NCBI RefSeq assembly: GCF_036669915.1
Contig: NC_089322.1
Span: forward strand, 17,080,219 to 17,144,218
From: Pocillopora verrucosa
Lineage: Eukaryota; Cnidaria; Anthozoa; Scleractinia; Pocilloporidae
DNA: 64,000 bases
Direction of reading: 5' to 3'
Below are positions 59,601 through 64,000 of this stretch, piece after piece (positions within the stretch are counted from its first letter, which is position 1; each line of letters begins with the position of its first letter). The notes under the pieces are model-generated. The model did not search any database. It saw nothing but the letters and a program-made list of their open reading frames with translations, and had not been told where the DNA came from. The translations under genes and the position numbers were made by a program.

Positions 59601-62600
59601 TTGCAACAGTAAACCCATAAGAAATTGAAACGTTGCAAGTTTATTTAATAAAAGTAATAAACCGCACTTTCTACCGGTTAACCGGCGTAATGTCCCACTT
59701 GGGATGTTGCGGGAACACGAGAAAATTTTGTAAATCACTCGCCTCCGATTCTTGATTAACAAACTTTTCTAGTGTTCTCCCAACATGCTACGATAGAAAC
59801 CGATAGAAAATGCGGTCTACTGCTTAAAATGCAACTCCATACAACCAGTATACCATAAAAATTCTGTATAAAATCTAATCTGTTCATAAGCTCCTAATAT
59901 TACGCAGACAAAAAAGCCGCGCAAATTAACTAAATGAGACAAACCAGTGATAGGTATTTGGTATTTCTTTGTGTTGCAGACAATTTTTCTATAGTTACAG
60001 TAACTGCGCACCCATTTTACAACCTATACCATTTTCAATGAGGATTTTTAAGACTATTTTTGAAGTTCTCACCCCCCTCACAAATGGATATAGTAACTCC
60101 GACAATTAAAAAATCAACTGCTTCGTAAACACAAATAGTAACTCCAACTGTAAGGCACTCCAAACAGAAGCCGCTGAAGAAGACTCTTGAAAGACATAAA
60201 CCCTGGGCTTATTTTTGGTTCAAATATTTATGGCAACTTCTTTTAGCTTTAAGCATTTCTTCGCCCGCTGGAAAATATATAGCCTCAAGCAAGACGTCTG
60301 TAAGGGTTATAACACTGTAATTACTAGTGCCATGCCCCCGGCAAACTTCTCCCTGACTTGTCTTAAATCTTCCCACGGGCTGAAAAACGCGCGTCCAATA
60401 GCGTTTATCATAAGAACCTGCGTGCGGGCGAAGAAACTCTACACTAGTTAGGTTTATATTTCTCTTCGTACTAGAGGAACTGTCCTCTTGTACGAAAACT
60501 ACTACTGTCCGAAAATTTTCTATTTTCATCTACAAAAAATTCATCAACCACCTCAAAAGAACAAACAGTACTGAATATTTAACAGCCTTTTGATAAAGAA
60601 GACTATATCCAGAACAAACCTTGGAAGATTTTGTTGGTTCTGTAAAAACAGTCGCTGTGGTCACTGGAGAAATATACGGTGTTGTCTTTGGCATAGTGCT
60701 TAGATCCACTGAAAAGTAAGAGAAACGTTATGTTATAACAATGGTAAAAAATTATTGACTATCGTTTTTACTTTGCCATATTTGTTACTGTAACATAGCA
60801 CTGCATTCCCCTTCAAGTGTTAGTCAGCCCCCACCAGTAATTAACAAGATATCTAGCTAAAAAATGATTTGCTGCCAACAATTTGGTGTCAGCCATGGTA
60901 ACCAAAAAGGTCTAGGTTAGAGCCCAGCTGGCCAGGATCATCAGGGTGGCATTCTAGGGGGAAGACACTTAACCATCACAAAGCGTCTCTCTTTCCACAG
61001 CTGTACAAAATACTGCAAGGGTAGCACTGCTGCAACAGGAAGATGATCTAGTACTCCAACTTGCCTCTTGCTACCAGCAACTCTTACTAACCAAGTTTGC
61101 AGGAGCTCAGTATTGTACGTTACAGACCAAGTTTTAACTACTTAAATTTATGGTCCAGGCGCAAAAAGAAAATAAGGTTAGTATGATATTTATTATGTCT
61201 TTGGGTTCAAATTGAGGAGGAAGATTTCAATTTAAACAAACTTTTATAGTTAGTGGTCTGTACAGCGAAACATGGCCTGCCAAACTGACCAATCATAGCG
61301 CACATACAAACTGAGAGATAATGAAAAACTGTATTTTAATGTTGAGCTGCGCAAACTATACCAACATACAGGTTACGTGGTTAGATCCTTTACCGCACTC
61401 TTTCCTGGTAATAAATATAATTGTAAATTGGAAATAATACCACTTAGAATTATTACTTACCTCAAACATTCAATAATTCTAAATTTTAAAATACAGCCAG
61501 TCTACTGTTTTCATACTCTTAACACCTCAGATTAAAAATCACCACATTCTTAAAAATTTCAAGAAAAACGCACTCACATGTGATTTTTCCTGAGGTCTTG
61601 AAAACCAGACAAGCAGTTTTATTTGGTTTAGATGCAGGAGCTGAATAACTACAAGTAACCTTTACTTGCACAATTCTTCCCAAGAAGTCCTTTTTGGTGG
61701 TATTTGCCCACTACAGAAATGAAGCAAAATGAACATAATATAAATCCAGTGATCAAGGGTCTGGAGCATGATAATGACAGTTATAGGGATAGGGTTAGGC
61801 CCGAAATTGAAAATACTGGAATCAGTCTAAAAAAAAATTTTTAGCCACAGCTAACCTTACCTTCATTCAATTACCACAAAAAAACTAACCCAGCAATTAA
61901 ATACTATTTATAACAGGCATCTTTCTAATTTTGAAGACTCTCCATACTTTTTCCACAATTAGCCCTCAAATCACCACACTTTGTAGAGAGGACACTCATA
62001 TTGCAAAAGGTGGCATTTTAGGCCTGTTTGGTAAGGGGACTTTATAATGCCCATACTCAGAAGTGATTAACCTGTAACGTCTACCTGTAATACCCACACA
62101 TAAGCCAGAAAACAGGTAATGAGAATCTTTGAACTTCTCAGGTAGAAGTTGTTGTCTTAATCTTACACCAAATTCTTGTAACTAACTTGCAAGGAAATGT
62201 GTTTGCAGCTAGAGTGGAGAATTAACAATAAGATCTTGGGAGTTGAAGGGTTAAAACAGCTCTATCATTGCAATTTTTGACGACACTTTGCTTTCCATGA
62301 AATGAGTTGCAGACTGCTGGGCAGTGAATTCCGGTTAGGGGCTGTGAGTCACAGGCCATAATGGCTGCTGGACTGCTGGCTTGCATGCATTATCATTTTA
62401 AAAACTTCAGGTACAGAACCTTGAAGACTAGATTGCTTTGTGTTTTTTCCACTTTGAACATTTCTGGGTTTATCCCCAGCCACTTGTTTTCCAGTTGATA
62501 GTTGTAGTATGCTGCACTTCCAGGAACAACTTGACAGCTTTGATAGGTATTAGCTGAGACAATATTCACTTGCCCTTCATTTGCTAGGTTGAGGGATTTC

Positions 62601-63450
62601 AGGAAAAAATCCCACTCAAAGAAACGGGAGCAAACTGCAAAAAAAAAAGCCCCATTCAAGCATATCAACCATGTATGCTTAGTAATAAAAAGGTTAAGCC
62701 TTATAGTAGATGATAGAGAGGCTGCCCCACGGAAATTTGGAGGAAAACAACAAAAAGGCTGAACATGGAGGAGTAACCAACAGAAATCAAAAGTTGTTTT
62801 CTCTAGCCAAAACTTAAAGTGCATAGATGCTCAAAGAGGTCATTGACTTACTAACTTAACCTTATAAGGTTTGGTGAAGGTCGTTGTAAATTGAACTATC
62901 CTCCTTTGAAAGTTTTTGCTGTATCTCATTGTATTGTTATCTTTAAGTACGTCACCCCCAAGGCAAAGCCCAAGACTGACTTGGCTGTTCATATCTAAAA
63001 TAATTCTAATTTATATTATTACCAAAACATGATTTGTGTATGAATATGGCTGCCTATTAAGCCTCATGTTAATTTGGAGATCTTTAATAATATTGAATAC
63101 CTTTCTCTGTTAGAATGCTGTTGTTATGATGCATTTGAAAGAGTCAGAAGTTATGTCTTGTTTATAGGATCCATGTTAGACATGTGCAAAGCAGAACAGT
63201 TGGTGAGTAATCAATTTGAAGCTCCTTATGTTATTAATTTGTTCACTGATATTCCATGACTTATACAGTTACTGATGCAAATTTAAATTCACTCACCAGC
63301 ATTATCATTACATCCATACACTTCAACTCTGAGACATTTGAAACCACGCCTGTTATACTTTTTAGGATATATTCTCAGAAATCTTGTTTCAAAAGACCCT
63401 TTAAAGTTGTTGTATTTCACGCTGTCTGTATCTTTATTTCCAGTAAATGT
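56655..63450 (-). CDS. R6 (5' partial): F5/8C-bearing membrane receptor with YNVL-repeat tail
   Basis: Exons on the minus strand: 63297-63450, 62420-62634, 61578-61710, 60620-60708, 59052-59215, 58714-58745, 57782-57907, 56655-57427; 561 residues visible, all phases joining. The first visible exon is the C-terminal half of an F5/8 type C (discoidin) domain (FETRFLRIYPKKYN, VEVYGC), entered in phase 0, so the domain's first half and the signal peptide lie beyond the window. It is followed by the shared domain (LGRIVQVKVTC, CLVFK), a short Thr/Pro stalk of about 30 residues, the helix (VVFAIILIVLVVFCKRR) and the tail: VYGN, PTYQDI, YQSL, YQAL, YNSL, one YNVF and six YNVL, then YEQT, YEAL and a terminal MYQPL. 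Within the tail a unit of about 41 residues is duplicated. F5/8C domains usually bind glycans or lipids; ligand here unknown. The exon 2 donor (AAG|GTTCTG) is weak. Confidence 0.8.
57529..57738 (+). mobile_element. TTAA MITE, subtype B
   Basis: Between the two last exons of R6. Right end GTGGGAGTTAAGGGTTAA; left end eroded. Confidence 0.6.
58005..58545. repeat. Minisatellite-like array inside a fold-back element
   Basis: About ten imperfect units of 36-50 bases, many containing AAACAAC, GAAGAAAG and GTGTGACGTGACC. The outer ends (GGCTGTTGTGTAGTTCTGTC and TAACGGCTGCAAGGG) resemble the ends of the element at 36088. R6 intron between the juxtamembrane exons. Confidence 0.6.
60885..61075 (+). 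mobile_element. SINE copy in R6 intron
   Basis: Contains a B-box-like GGTTAGAGCCC, then GACACTTAACCATCACA and GTCTCTCTTTCCAC with GCTGTACAAAATACTGC, the order seen in the same tRNA-derived SINE. It is antisense to R6. Confidence 0.45.
62049..62254 (-). mobile_element. TTAA MITE, subtype B
   Basis: Inverted copy; right end TCTTGGGAGTTGAAGGGTTAA minus its last base is typical. R6 intron between the two exons of the shared domain. Confidence 0.5.
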
Positions 63451-64000
63451 CTGAAAGCAGACATTAAGTTAGACATACATTTATAAGCATGAAAAGTGTA
63501 GATTGTCTTGATCTCTTCCTGATATCATCATCAATTAAAAGATATTGAAAAAAGGCTTGGATAATATATACACAAAAAAGAGTCAAATTCTCTAAGTGGA
63601 CGTAAAAACATTCTAAATTTTCGTTATCTTTCATTGATACATTTCATGAGAAAAAAAGAGAGTTAAAACAAAAATTTTCATCAAGACTAAATAAATATAT
63701 AACAACTCTTCACTGATAAAGAAGCCAGCTTTGACTATTTTCAGAATATAAAAATTAACAAAACCAATGGGTGGGAGGGGTCAGGGATTGTTCCATGCAT
63801 TAAGTCTGATGGTTAAAATTTTTGGCTTACATTGCATTATTGTGGTAGCGATAGTAAATCTTTTTTCTGTTATTACATCCTTGATTATACTAGTCTGAAA
63901 ATATATTATAAAACATATCCTTGTATATTTTGTCAATTTGTCAAAGACTGTTTAAAATTGGTGAAATATTTGTATCATGACTCCAATTACGCACAATCAG

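Noticed and set aside
1..64000. Immunoglobulin-like domains expected for Alr-type allorecognition genes
   Set aside because: No C-x(n)-W-x(n)-YxC pattern in any rebuilt ectodomain, so the link to Alr is by analogy only.
1..64000. CRISPR array or bacterial operon
   Set aside because: Direct repeats present are satellites or transposon ends without spacer regularity, and the genes have introns.

Overview
The window looks like nuclear DNA of an anthozoan cnidarian, most likely a stony coral. The genes are split into many small exons with GT-AG (a few GC-AG) introns, the DNA is AT-rich, and it is full of short non-autonomous transposons with TTAA ends, a tRNA-derived SINE and a Penelope-like retroelement relic. 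The taxonomic call is inference from these features; no search was possible. No bacterial operon, rRNA or CRISPR array is present. Most open frames are either parts of exons or shadows, so the genes below were rebuilt from splice sites, reading phase and comparison of the genes with each other.

The main content is a cluster of six related type I membrane receptor genes, called R1 to R6 here: R1 (about 1.5-7.2 kb, minus), R2 (8.7-14.8 kb, minus), R3 (16.3-22.8 kb, plus), R4 (25.0-35.8 kb, minus), R5 (40.6-50.6 kb, minus) and R6 (56.7 kb to beyond 63.4 kb, minus, 5' end outside the window). R2 and R3 are head to head, R3 and R4 tail to tail. R4 and R5 are products of a tandem segmental duplication that also copied the 3' flank of R3.

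The common plan is: signal peptide and N-terminal module; a two-exon Cys-containing domain that I cannot assign to a known family; a Ser/Thr/Pro-rich stalk; one transmembrane helix followed by a basic stop-transfer run; and a tail full of tyrosine motifs. R4, R5 and R6 carry six or seven YNVL-type motifs each, plus YQSL, YExL and NPxY motifs. The N-terminal module varies: a CxC cysteine-rich module in R1, R3, R4 and R5, two ShKT domains in R2, and an F5/8-type C (discoidin) domain in R6. Ectodomain modules join at phase-1 boundaries and the transmembrane/juxtamembrane exons keep a fixed 0-2-1 phase series, which would allow extracellular modules to be exchanged on a shared signalling tail. A decayed F5/8C module lies between R5 and R6.

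The likely role is surface recognition coupled to phosphotyrosine signalling (ITIM/ITAM-like, SH2 or PTB readers), as in innate immune, phagocytic or allorecognition receptors. That role is inferred from architecture only. The rest of the window is introns and intergenic DNA with nested MITEs, fold-back elements, a minisatellite, a THAP-domain fragment and a Penelope GIY-YIG relic.
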